Origin: Brevibacillus gelatini
GTDB lineage: Bacteria; Bacillota; Bacilli; Brevibacillales; Brevibacillaceae
Assembly: GCF_003710935.1 (NCBI RefSeq)
Contig: NZ_RHHS01000049.1
Coordinates: 1 to 64,000, forward strand
Reading direction: 5' to 3'
Length of the DNA: 64,000 nucleotides
A program made the translations under genes and the position numbers. Below, one piece after another: positions 34,576 to 42,136 of the stretch. Below the pieces are notes generated by a model. That model was not told the origin of the DNA. It ran no database searches and saw nothing but the letters and a program-made list of their open reading frames with translations. Position 1 is the stretch's first letter. Every line of letters starts with the position of its first letter.

Positions 34576-34602
34576 AACAGGGAGGTCACTCAAGCCTCCC
34601 AG
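34576..34602 (-). terminator. Terminator of the HTH-TPR/peptide operon (minus strand)
   Basis: On the minus strand GGGAGG / CCTCCC pairs around a 9-base loop and is followed by TGTTTTTGT. Confidence 0.7.
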
Positions 34603-34644
34603 TTTTGCAACTTGCAAAGGAAAAGCTGCGGATTTGCGATTTTA

Positions 34645-34791
34645 TCAGCCGCCTACACCGTGATCGTACTGAATGATGGAAGGTTTTATCGTGATGACTT
34701 TCCCAGTTGTGTCATGGATGTTGATCCCGAATCCCAAGCCCATTACCAAGAAGCATAATGAGAATACAAGTCCTTTCATACTTTTCTTCAT
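34645..34791 (-). CDS. Putative exported signalling-peptide precursor (Phr/AimP-like)
   Basis: A 48-residue protein with a Lys-rich start (MKKSMK), a 15-residue hydrophobic core (GLVFSLCFLVMGLGF) and a polar C-terminal part ending KPSIIQYDHGVGG. This is the layout of Phr, PapR, NprX or AimP pre-peptides, whose short C-terminal segment is cut out outside the cell, taken back up and bound by the cognate TPR receptor. The ATG overlaps the stop of the HTH-TPR receptor gene as ATGA, and AAAGGAG lies 11 bases upstream within that gene. The mature peptide is inferred to lie in the last 5-8 residues. No such gene is known to me with this exact sequence. Confidence 0.7.
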   Translation of the reverse strand: MKKSMKGLVFSLCFLVMGLGFGINIHDTTGKVITIKPSIIQYDHGVGG

Positions 34792-36152
34792 CGTTCCTCG
34801 CTCCTTTCGTCTACTACACGCTGAAAGATCGTTTTCTGTACATCCGATGCGTGTCGAAGATGGGACCAAAACAAGCCAATACAGCTTTTGAAATAATCAA
34901 AGTCCTTGGAGGCATTCGTTAAAGCAAGGCAGCGCAAGATTTCATCCAAGCCCTCTGAATATTTCCCTTTTTTAAACAAGTATACCGCTAAATGGTATCG
35001 AAAGTGAAGATGATGAGTTTTTTCAATAACCCCCTCATCGTTTCCGAATCCTTCTATATCTTCTGAAAACCGCTCTAATACGGATTCAATTGGAAAATCA
35101 AACTCATTTGCAGCTTTGATGATCGTGACCAGACCGGGAAGTATCTCTTTTGGATTTTGGGAAAGGAACGCCAGGTAATTTGGCAGAACCTCTATGTTTC
35201 CCATCGCCATGGACAAAGTGTATGAGTTCGCCAAAGCCCATAATCGATATTTCTCCACTTCTGCTTCGCTTTCCGGATCGCGGATTTCAAACCAGCTTAA
35301 ATCGGCATAGCCATTCGTGTACAATTTTGCTTCTTCATACTTGCCCATGTTTTTCAGGGCTACCGCTTTTAAAAGATACCCCTGTCCATAGTACAGAATC
35401 AAAGGGCGCTCCGTTTTTGGCAATTCACTTGGCTTGTTGATTCTTCTTCTGCGAAGCTCATCTTCATAGACAATGGTTGCCAATTCCCTTAACTCATCTG
35501 CGTATTTCCCGACATCTTCCCATCTGCGCAGGGTGTAACAAATCTTTGCCAGGTGCAATAGCGCATCGAGCTGATGGTTTTCCGGCAACCGCCTTCTGTA
35601 TGGTTCAAAGCGGATAACAGCTTTAAATTTTTCTTCAGCGTTCATCCCTTCGGCAGCTCGGAACAGTCGGTACTGGCTCATCACAAAGTGATTGGCATAG
35701 CTATCCTTTTCGTTATCGATGACGAGCAGGTAAAAAGGGAGGGATTCTTTCCATTTCCCTTTCTCAAAAAGCTGTTCCGCTACTGAAAACAGGATTTTGA
35801 TATTTTTCGGATTTTCCAGCAGCCTTGAGGCAGTCTCGCGAATACAATCCTGGCGGTCGAGCTCAGCACAGCGAGTCAGATAGGGGATAACACGCGGACG
35901 GGAAAATTTGTCCTCGGTTATACATTCTTCCGGATACAGTTCGTATAACCAGCCTGGCTCGTGCCCAAAGGCAATGGCCAGTTGATCCAGTTGCCGTATC
36001 GTCATGGGACGAGGAGGCTTCCCGTTGAAAATCGTGCTGAGCGTCCCTGAATTAATGCCGGTTAATTCGCTGAGCTTACTAATTGTAAACCCTTTCAATT
36101 TCATGTTTTTTTCGATCTCTGATCGCAATGACCGCCGGATCATTCCCCCCAT
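34788..36152 (-). CDS. RRNPP-type quorum-sensing regulator (HTH plus TPR repeats)
   Basis: A 454-residue cytoplasmic regulator. Residues about 10-65 form a helix-turn-helix (GFTISKLSELTGINSGTLST followed by 'MTIRQLDQLAIAFG'). The remaining 380 residues are all-helical with repeated TPR-like units such as 'NIKILFSVAEQLFEKGKWKE', 'QLDALLHLAKICYTLRRWED' and 'GYLLKAVALKNMGKYEEAKL', and end in another unit with 'YHLAVYLFKKGKYSEGLDEI'. This is the PlcR/NprR/AimR-type layout, in which a re-imported peptide changes DNA binding. The ATG at 36152 lies 8 bases after GAGGAG. The immediately following gene, overlapping by 4 bases, encodes a likely peptide precursor. The region is visibly more AT-rich than its neighbours. 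Confidence 0.85.
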   Translation of the reverse strand: MGGMIRRSLRSEIEKNMKLKGFTISKLSELTGINSGTLSTIFNGKPPRPMTIRQLDQLAIAFGHEPGWLYELYPEECITEDKFSRPRVIPYLTRCAELDRQDCIRETASRLLENPKNIKILFSVAEQLFEKGKWKESLPFYLLVIDNEKDSYANHFVMSQYRLFRAAEGMNAEEKFKAVIRFEPYRRRLPENHQLDALLHLAKICYTLRRWEDVGKYADELRELATIVYEDELRRRRINKPSELPKTERPLILYYGQGYLLKAVALKNMGKYEEAKLYTNGYADLSWFEIRDPESEAEVEKYRLWALANSYTLSMAMGNIEVLPNYLAFLSQNPKEILPGLVTIIKAANEFDFPIESVLERFSEDIEGFGNDEGVIEKTHHLHFRYHLAVYLFKKGKYSEGLDEILRCLALTNASKDFDYFKSCIGLFWSHLRHASDVQKTIFQRVVDERSEER

Positions 36153-36420
36153 AAGTAACACTCCTCAAATACACGAATGGCTGCTTTATTTTGCCAAATT
36201 CTTTGCTCGATAGAAAACTTTCTGGCACTTAAACTATTATTATATTAACGCGACAGTCAATGAAAGTAAATGAAAGGTCGTTTTTGGAAAAATTTGCACG
36301 CAAAACAAGTCACACCGCTCTCCTGCAAAAAATCCCCCATTTGCCCAACGGATGCGGCATAATAAAAGTGTCTGTCGCCGCAAGCGGCGATCATCACGTA
36401 ACCGAGGAAGGAGAGCGAGC

Positions 36421-37260
36421 ATGGGACAGGAAGCGTTTGCCATTGATCTGGGAGAAGGTTTGACACTGCGAGGAAACATACATACGGAGGAAGCAGCCGG
36501 GTCTTCACAGCCGCTGCTTTTGTTTTGCCACGGCTTCAAAGGCTTCAAGGACTGGGGCAGCTTCCCGTATGTCGCAGATGAGCTGGCGAAGCGAGGGATT
36601 GCGACGATTCGCTTCAATTTCAGCTGCAACGGCGTAGGGGAGAGCCTGACCGAGTTTGATGAGCTGGAAAAGTTCGGGATAAACACGTATGCCCGCGAGC
36701 TTGCCGATCTGCATGCACTTGTCGAGCGGATCGTGTCTGGTGAGCTTTCTTTGCCCGCCTGCGTGGACAAAACCAAGCTGTACGTGCTCGGACACAGCAA
36801 AGGCGGCGGAGATGCCATCCTGTTCGGGGCGAAAAACCCGCATGTGACAGGCATCGTGACGTGGAACGGCATCGGCGACGTCAACCTGTTCGACGCAGCG
36901 CTGCGCAAGCAGATCGAGGAAAATGGCGTCGGATACATTGCGAATGCGCGCACTGGACAACATATGCCGATCACGCGGGTCGTCATTGACGATGTGGACC
37001 AGAACCGGGACGAATATGACATTTTGGCAAAAGTAGCGGCCATGGAAAAGCCGTTGTGCATCATCAGTGGAACAAACGATTTTGTCCGTCTGGTAGAGGC
37101 TGCCAAACGTATCCATCAGACTGCGAAAAACAGTGAGCTGCACTGGATAGAAGGCGGCGATCATACATTTAACACGCGTCATCCGTTTGCGGGCACTTCG
37201 GCTCCGCTGGAAGAAGCGATCGAGCGGACAGCCGCTTTTGTCCTCACCCCGCGGACATAG
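36421..37260 (+). CDS. Alpha/beta hydrolase (serine aminopeptidase/esterase type)
   Basis: A 279-residue cytoplasmic hydrolase. The oxyanion strand 'LLLFCHGFKGFKDWG' lies near residues 34-48, the nucleophile elbow is GHSKGGG with Ser near residue 121, an Asp sits in 'IISGTNDFVRLVEAAKR' and the His in 'WIEGGDHTFNTRHP' near 248. The large lid-like insert is absent. Related proteins are annotated as dienelactone hydrolase or acyl-CoA/ester hydrolases, so the substrate is not fixed. The ATG at 36421 has GGAAGGAGAG before it. The 268 bases upstream, back to the HTH-TPR gene, contain a direct repeat TGAAAGTAAATGAAAG at 36261 and AT-rich sequence that probably holds both divergent promoters. Confidence 0.85.
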   Translation: MGQEAFAIDLGEGLTLRGNIHTEEAAGSSQPLLLFCHGFKGFKDWGSFPYVADELAKRGIATIRFNFSCNGVGESLTEFDELEKFGINTYARELADLHALVERIVSGELSLPACVDKTKLYVLGHSKGGGDAILFGAKNPHVTGIVTWNGIGDVNLFDAALRKQIEENGVGYIANARTGQHMPITRVVIDDVDQNRDEYDILAKVAAMEKPLCIISGTNDFVRLVEAAKRIHQTAKNSELHWIEGGDHTFNTRHPFAGTSAPLEEAIERTAAFVLTPRT

Positions 37261-37283
37261 AAAAAGCCGCGATTTTCCTGCGT

Positions 37284-37311
37284 TTTCAATCCATTTGGGC
37301 TATGGTATACT
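37284..37311 (+). promoter_or_regulatory. Promoter of cimA
   Basis: TTTCAA, 16 bases, and TATACT with an extended TGG in front of the -10. Confidence 0.5.
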
Positions 37312-37379
37312 GGGGAACATCTAAAGATTTAAATGATGTGATTATTCAGAAAAATATCAGGAACAGGTGGAGAAGAAAC

Positions 37380-39002
37380 ATGAAAAGCAAGGTGTATCTG
37401 TACGATACCACCCTGCGAGATGGGACGCAGGGAGAAGGGATCAGCCTGTCGGTGGAAGACAAGATAAAAATTGCACTGCGGCTGGATCAGTTCGGCATTG
37501 ATTTTATCGAAGGCGGCTGGCCTGGGAGCAATCCGAAGGACATGGCGTTTTTTGAACGCATTCGCGAGATTCCGCTCCAGCATGCCAAGGTGACTGCGTT
37601 TGGCAGCACCTGTCGTCCAAATGTGGCGGCTGCCGAGGACGACAACCTGCAGGCTCTCATCGCAAGCGGCGTGCAGGCTGCGGCAATTTTCGGCAAGTCG
37701 TGGGACTTGCATGTCACAGACGCGTTGAAAACGACACTGGAAGAAAATGTGCGCATGGTCGCCGATTCGGTGGCTTTTCTGAAACAAAAAGGCTTGACGA
37801 CGCTCTTTTTGGCGGAGCATTTTTTCGATGGCTACAAGGCAAATGCAAGCTATGCGCTAGAGGTGCTAAAAGCAGCGGAAGAAGCCGGAGCCGACTGGAT
37901 CGTCCTCTGCGATACGAATGGCGGAAGCTTGCCGCACGAGGTGTACGAGATCGTCAGGGCAACTGTGGGACAACTGCGTACGCCGCTTGGGATTCACCCG
38001 CACAACGACAGCGGTGTGGCCGTAGCGAACGCACTCGCGGCAGTACAGGCCGGGGCCAAGCAGGTGCAAGGGACCATCAACGGGATCGGGGAGCGCTGTG
38101 GAAACGTCAACCTCGTTTCTGTCGTGCCCAACCTGCAGCTTAAGCTCGGATACGACTGCGTGAGCGGCGAGCAGCTGCAAGGACTGACGCAGCTGTCGCG
38201 CTACGTGGCGGAAATCGCCAACATGACACTGCCCAACAACCAGCCGTTTGTCGGGCACAGCGCCTTCGCGCACAAGGGCGGCATCCACGTCAGCGCTGTC
38301 CTGCGCGATCCGAAGACGTATGAGCACATCGAGCCGGAAAACATCGGCAACAAGCGCCGCGTACTCGTCTCCGAGCTGGCAGGCCAGAGCAATCTGCTCG
38401 CCAAAATGGAGGAGCTGGAAATCGATCTGTCGCTGGATCGGGAAAAGACCCGCGAGATCATCACGCGCATCAAAGAGCGCGAGTTCCAGGGCTATCAGTA
38501 CGAGGGCGCGGAGGCTTCGCTTACGCTCATGCTGCTTGAGGCGTCCGGCAAGCTGAAAAATTGGTTCACGCTTGATTCCTTCAAAATTTTGATGGAAAAG
38601 GCAGCCATTCAGTCGATCACGTCCGAGGCGATGGTCAAGCTGCGCGTAAACAGCGAGAGCGTCCACACGGCAGCAGACGGAAACGGCCCTGTCAACGCGC
38701 TGGACAACGCCATGCGCAAAGCGCTGGAGAGCTACTACCCCTGTATCGCCAACATGCACCTCGCCGATTACAAGGTGCGTGTGCTGGATGAAAACGGAGC
38801 GACAGCGGCCAAGGTCCGCGTCCTGATCGAATCAGCGAGCAATGGCGAAAAGTGGAGCACAGTCGGCGTTTCTACCAACGTGATCGAAGCGAGCTGGGAG
38901 GCACTTGCGGACAGTATTCGCTACTTCTTGTGGAAGGAAGGCTGCGAGGAAGCAGGCCACCTGGCGTCTGCGGAAGCGCGGGTCGGGATCGTCAATCATT
39001 GA
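37380..39002 (+). CDS. cimA: (R)-citramalate synthase
   Basis: Condenses pyruvate and acetyl-CoA to citramalate, giving 2-oxobutanoate for isoleucine without threonine deaminase. The 540-residue protein starts with the DRE-TIM metallolyase signature YLYDTTLRDGTQGEG (residues 6-20). Other motifs are 'GIHPHNDSGVAVANALAAVQ', 'VQGTINGIGERCGNVNLVSV' and 'GHSAFAHKGGIHVSAVLRDP', followed by the C-terminal regulatory LeuA-like domain (about 390-520). The length and order fit citramalate synthase rather than isopropylmalate synthase, but the distinction is by eye. The ATG at 37380 follows AGGTGGAGAAG; an upstream frame is not used. Confidence 0.9.
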   Translation: MKSKVYLYDTTLRDGTQGEGISLSVEDKIKIALRLDQFGIDFIEGGWPGSNPKDMAFFERIREIPLQHAKVTAFGSTCRPNVAAAEDDNLQALIASGVQAAAIFGKSWDLHVTDALKTTLEENVRMVADSVAFLKQKGLTTLFLAEHFFDGYKANASYALEVLKAAEEAGADWIVLCDTNGGSLPHEVYEIVRATVGQLRTPLGIHPHNDSGVAVANALAAVQAGAKQVQGTINGIGERCGNVNLVSVVPNLQLKLGYDCVSGEQLQGLTQLSRYVAEIANMTLPNNQPFVGHSAFAHKGGIHVSAVLRDPKTYEHIEPENIGNKRRVLVSELAGQSNLLAKMEELEIDLSLDREKTREIITRIKEREFQGYQYEGAEASLTLMLLEASGKLKNWFTLDSFKILMEKAAIQSITSEAMVKLRVNSESVHTAADGNGPVNALDNAMRKALESYYPCIANMHLADYKVRVLDENGATAAKVRVLIESASNGEKWSTVGVSTNVIEASWEALADSIRYFLWKEGCEEAGHLASAEARVGIVNH

Positions 39003-39079
39003 AGCGGCAAGCGGCAGGCTTGTTGACTGGCGCGTGAGCAGCAGTAGCATGATGCAAGCACATTACCTTATTTCCTCGT

Positions 39080-39177
39080 AAAAAAAGACCAGCAAAGCTC
39101 CTGGGAGCTGCCCTCTTTCTGCATCGGACAGGAGAGGGCGGCTCGGGTGAGAGCGAGCTGGTCTTTTTGTTTGGCTT
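39080..39177. terminator. Long structured terminator between cimA and the XRE gene
   Basis: AAAAAGACCAGC pairs with GCTGGTCTTTTT across about 70 bases, and GGGAGCTGCCCTCTTT pairs with GAGAGGGCGGCTC inside. T runs occur on both strands, so it serves both converging genes. The shape is more elaborate than a simple terminator. Confidence 0.7.
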
Positions 39178-39186
39178 TTTTCCTGC

Positions 39187-40047
39187 TCAGTCGTCCTCCG
39201 AAGCAGGTCGATCAATCAACTGGCGCAGCTTTGTTTCCGTCGAGGACTGGGGATCCGGCGTGTAGATGCTGCATCGCAGGTCAGCGCTGCCCTGCACTTG
39301 CAGGGAGGTCAGATGAAACTGCATTTTCCCGGCCTTGGCATGGCGAAATTCAAGCAGCACTTCGGGGGCGGAGCTGACGTGACTTTGCTCCCAGAGCCGC
39401 TGGAAATCGGGGTGCACTTTTTTCATTTCGGTTAAAAAATGCGCGTACCATTCATCCTCGACGTACTGCCCGTAGTACGCCCGGAAAATCGCGAGAAAAC
39501 CGCTGACGAAATGTTCCCAGTTGACCGCCAGCCGCCGCAGTTCTTTTCGCGTGAACAAGAGCCGGATCAGGTTGCGTTCCTCGAACGGAATTTGCTCGAA
39601 GTCGAGAAAGACGTGCGCAGCGGCGTTGTTCCAGCCGACGATGTGCAGCCGTCTGTCGGAGACGATCGTCGGACAGGAGCGCAGCTCGTGCAATATTCTT
39701 TCCAGGGCGGGGCTGATCTGGGGCGGTTCTTCTTTTTGCAGGCTCGTGTCCACTCCCGTCCCGCTTTCCAGAGCCAGCGCGTACAAATATTTGCGCTCGT
39801 CGACGGTCAGTTGCAGCGCTTTGGAAACGGCGTCCAGCACAGAGGGCGAGACTTTGATGTCTCTGCCTTGCTCCAGCCACGTGTACCAGGTGGGGCTGAC
39901 TCCTGCCAGTTGCGCGACTTCCTCGCGGCGCAATCCGGGTGTCCGGCGGCGGGTGCCAGGGGCAAGGCCGACGGATTGGGGAAGAATTTTGGCGCGCTGC
40001 GCTTTTAAAAACGACGACAGGGCCTGCAATCGTGTCTGGTTGTTCAT
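39187..40047 (-). CDS. XRE-family HTH regulator with MmyB-like ligand-binding domain
   Basis: A 286-residue transcription regulator. Residues 25-85 hold an XRE-type HTH (LRREEVAQLAGVSPTWYTWL followed by EQGRDIKVS), and the rest matches the MmyB-type domain (HVFLDFEQIPFEERNLIRLL near residue 145, then 'LFTRKELRRLAVNWE' and 'HPDFQRLWEQSHV') that in relatives may bind a fatty acid-like ligand. The ATG at 40047 follows AAAAGGAG. It is transcribed away from a fabF paralogue, so this pair and the two operator-like repeats between them (40085-40125) look like a regulatory unit. Confidence 0.88.
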   Translation of the reverse strand: MNNQTRLQALSSFLKAQRAKILPQSVGLAPGTRRRTPGLRREEVAQLAGVSPTWYTWLEQGRDIKVSPSVLDAVSKALQLTVDERKYLYALALESGTGVDTSLQKEEPPQISPALERILHELRSCPTIVSDRRLHIVGWNNAAAHVFLDFEQIPFEERNLIRLLFTRKELRRLAVNWEHFVSGFLAIFRAYYGQYVEDEWYAHFLTEMKKVHPDFQRLWEQSHVSSAPEVLLEFRHAKAGKMQFHLTSLQVQGSADLRCSIYTPDPQSSTETKLRQLIDRPASEDD

Positions 40048-40084
40048 AGCCGACTCCTTTTCTGGTCTTTTAGCCAAAACTGTT

Positions 40085-40125
40085 ACTTGTTATACTAGGA
40101 TAAATAATAACTTGTAATAGGATAA
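40085..40125. repeat. Two near-identical direct repeats between the XRE gene and fabF (candidate operators)
   Basis: ACTTGTTATACTAGGATAA (40085-40103) and ACTTGTAATAGGATAA (40110-40125) are the same motif, the second lacking three central bases. They are spaced 25 bases start to start and overlap the likely divergent promoters. Confidence 0.65.
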
Positions 40126-40173
40126 CACGTGTGACAATATGGTTTCCATAAGGACTTGCAAAGGAGGATAACC

Positions 40174-41412
40174 ATGGAAAAAGTAGTAGTTACAGGTATG
40201 GGTGTCATTTCGCCTGTAGGCAGCAACGTACAGCAGTTTTGGAGCAGCTTGACACAAGGAAAATCAGGCATATCGCAAATTGATAGATTCGATACATCCC
40301 GCTATAAAACCAAAATTGCCGGACTCGTCCGCGACTTTGATCCGGAGGCTCGCTTCGGACGCAAAGAGGCGCGGCGCATGGACCGCTTTTGCCAGTTTGC
40401 CATGGCGGCAGCGGATGAAGCGCTGGAAGATGCGGGACTGCGGCTGGAGGAATGCGACCGCGAGAGAGTAGGCGTCTACGTCGGTTCGGGGATTGGCGGC
40501 GTGCAGACGCTTCTGGAGCAGCATGACTTGCTGCGCGCGAGAGGACCGGAGCGGATCAGCCCGACGCTCGTGCCGATGCTGATCGCAAACATCGCGCCAG
40601 CCATGATTAGCATCAAGTACGGCATCTACGGCCCGACCCTGTCGCCTGTCACCGCCTGCTCGATCGGCAATACGGCAATCGGCGAAGCGTATCGGCTGAT
40701 CCGTTCCGGCCGGGCAGACGTCGTCATTGCCGGGGGAACCGAGGCCGCAGTCAACGAGGTGTCGCTGGCGAGCTTCAGCAACGCGATGGCTCTGTCCACG
40801 CGAAACGACGATCCGACAGCCGCAAGCCGGCCGTTCGATGCGAAGCGGGATGGATTTGTCATGGCAGAAGGCGCAGGCATCCTGATTCTGGAGTCGCACT
40901 CACATGCGCTGAAACGCAACGCCCGCATCTACGCAGAGGTCATCGGCTACGGCGCCAGCTCGGACGCCTACCACATGGTCGCGACCCATCCGGAAGGAAT
41001 CGGGCCGTACCGGGCGATGAAATGGGCGCTGGAGGAAGCAGGCATCCAGCCGGATGAGGTAGACGTCATCAGCGCCCACGCCACCAGCACCGAAATCGGG
41101 GACCGCTCGGAGACGCTGGCGATCAAGCGATTGTTCGGCGAACACGCCAAGCGTATCCCGATCACCGCAAACAAGTCGATGACAGGCCATATGCTCGGAG
41201 CGTCAGGCGGTGCAGAAGCCATTGCCCTGGTTAAAAGTCTCCAGGAGGGAATCGTCCCGCCGACGATCAACCAGGAGGAACGCGACCCTGTCTGCGACCT
41301 CGACTACGTACCGAATACGGCCCGCCAGCTGCCGCTGAACATCGGGATGTCCAACTCCTTTGGCTTTGGCGGACATAATGCGGTGATTGTTTTGCGGAAG
41401 TACGAGGGGTAA
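40174..41412 (+). CDS. fabF: 3-oxoacyl-[ACP] synthase II paralogue (FabF-like)
   Basis: A condensing enzyme that would elongate acyl-ACP in fatty acid or specialised lipid synthesis. The 412-residue protein starts MEKVVVTGMGVISPVG. The active Cys is residue 162 in TACSIGNTAIGEA, the two His are 302 in SAHATSTEIGD and 339 in KSMTGHMLGASGG, and Lys334 is present, so the triad is complete. The contexts around Cys162 (ACSIG for the usual ACATG) and His302 (AHATST for the usual AHGTST) deviate from housekeeping FabF, suggesting a second, specialised copy. AAAGGAGG precedes the ATG. No acyl carrier protein or fab gene is adjacent. Regulated probably by the divergent XRE gene. Confidence 0.9.
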   Translation: MEKVVVTGMGVISPVGSNVQQFWSSLTQGKSGISQIDRFDTSRYKTKIAGLVRDFDPEARFGRKEARRMDRFCQFAMAAADEALEDAGLRLEECDRERVGVYVGSGIGGVQTLLEQHDLLRARGPERISPTLVPMLIANIAPAMISIKYGIYGPTLSPVTACSIGNTAIGEAYRLIRSGRADVVIAGGTEAAVNEVSLASFSNAMALSTRNDDPTAASRPFDAKRDGFVMAEGAGILILESHSHALKRNARIYAEVIGYGASSDAYHMVATHPEGIGPYRAMKWALEEAGIQPDEVDVISAHATSTEIGDRSETLAIKRLFGEHAKRIPITANKSMTGHMLGASGGAEAIALVKSLQEGIVPPTINQEERDPVCDLDYVPNTARQLPLNIGMSNSFGFGGHNAVIVLRKYEG

Positions 41413-41425
41413 GATTTAGTGTTTT

Positions 41426-41461
41426 GGAACCTTTCCGAATGGTTTGGGAAGGTTCTTTTTT
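41426..41461 (+). terminator. Terminator after the fabF paralogue
   Basis: GGAACCTTTCC / GGAAGGTTC stem with T6 run. Confidence 0.85.
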
Positions 41462-41542
41462 GCATCATCGAACCATTGCCTTGTTTTATGATGAAGGAGT
41501 GATTCGTATCGACTTGCGAATAGGCCTCGTGATTGGCATGCG

Positions 41543-41746
41543 TTGGACAATCACATGTACATCTTTTTACGAGAAATTAGCGGAGGCATTGAGGAAGTAG
41601 AGCTTCTTACCAAACTTCAATATGCGCCAAAAGAATTACAGTGGCTGAAAATCGCGAAAGAAGACGGAAAGACCCCGCCCGCCCCATTTATTCTGGAGCA
41701 GATGCGGAACTGGATCGCGGCGTTGAAAGCATACAGTAGAGAATAA
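41543..41746 (+). CDS. Small acidic/charged protein of unknown function, start uncertain
   Basis: Up to 67 residues starting at TTG 41543 (or ATG 41555), reading YIFLREISGGIEEVELLTKL, then 'PFILEQMRNWIAALKAYSRE'. No ribosome binding site fits these starts. The same frame stays open and protein-like upstream to 41495 (YRLANRPRDWHAL before the TTG), while a GTG with a good site (AAGGAGTG, 41499) opens a different, short frame. It may be a damaged or unusually started gene. No family recognised. Confidence 0.4.
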   Translation: MDNHMYIFLREISGGIEEVELLTKLQYAPKELQWLKIAKEDGKTPPAPFILEQMRNWIAALKAYSRE

Positions 41747-41816
41747 CACCCGTGAAAAATACCAGATGCTGCGATGGATTCTCCCGCAAAAAAAGCTGCG
41801 AAACAGACACGCCCAA

Positions 41817-41863
41817 CACAAAAAGCGTCACTTCCCAAACGGGAGGCGACGCTTTTTGCCTTT
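41817..41863. terminator. Bidirectional terminator between the small ORF and the DUF1128 gene
   Basis: AAAAAGCGTCACTTCCC / GGGAGGCGACGCTTTTT stem with runs on both sides. Confidence 0.8.
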
Positions 41864-41880
41864 TTCAACCAATCTCTCTG

Positions 41881-42111
41881 CTAGGACTGCTTGCGCATTG
41901 CACCCAATTCTTCGACGATCGCCGTCATCTCATTGATGCCGAACGACGCTTTTTTCTGCACCATGTTGTACAGGTACAGCAGGTCCTCGTAATGAGCGAG
42001 GTCAAAATCTTCCGCACGCATGACGGCGGTGTTTGCCATGTTCAGCTTCGCTTTGATGCCCTCGATCAGCACCGCCAGATTTTCCTTTGTCGCCTCTTTC
42101 AAGTCTGCCAT
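41881..42111 (-). CDS. DUF1128-family protein (YfkK-like)
   Basis: A 76-residue cytoplasmic helical protein of a family conserved in Bacillales and of unknown function. Diagnostic segments are 'IKAKLNMANTAVMRAEDFD' (about residues 18-36) and 'YEDLLYLYNMVQKKASFG' followed by 'INEMTAIVEELGAMRKQ'. GGAGGGG lies about 9 bases before the ATG at 42111. It ends before the bidirectional terminator; the U32 family gene lies upstream on the same strand with a short gap, so both may be one transcript. Confidence 0.88.
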   Translation of the reverse strand: MADLKEATKENLAVLIEGIKAKLNMANTAVMRAEDFDLAHYEDLLYLYNMVQKKASFGINEMTAIVEELGAMRKQS

Positions 42112-42136
42112 CGTTGTTCTCCCCTCCAAAAAGCAG

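Noticed and set aside
39080-39177. T-box or riboswitch between cimA and the XRE gene
   Set aside because: The folded element lies downstream of cimA, not before a gene, and has no T-box consensus; it is best explained as a bidirectional terminator.
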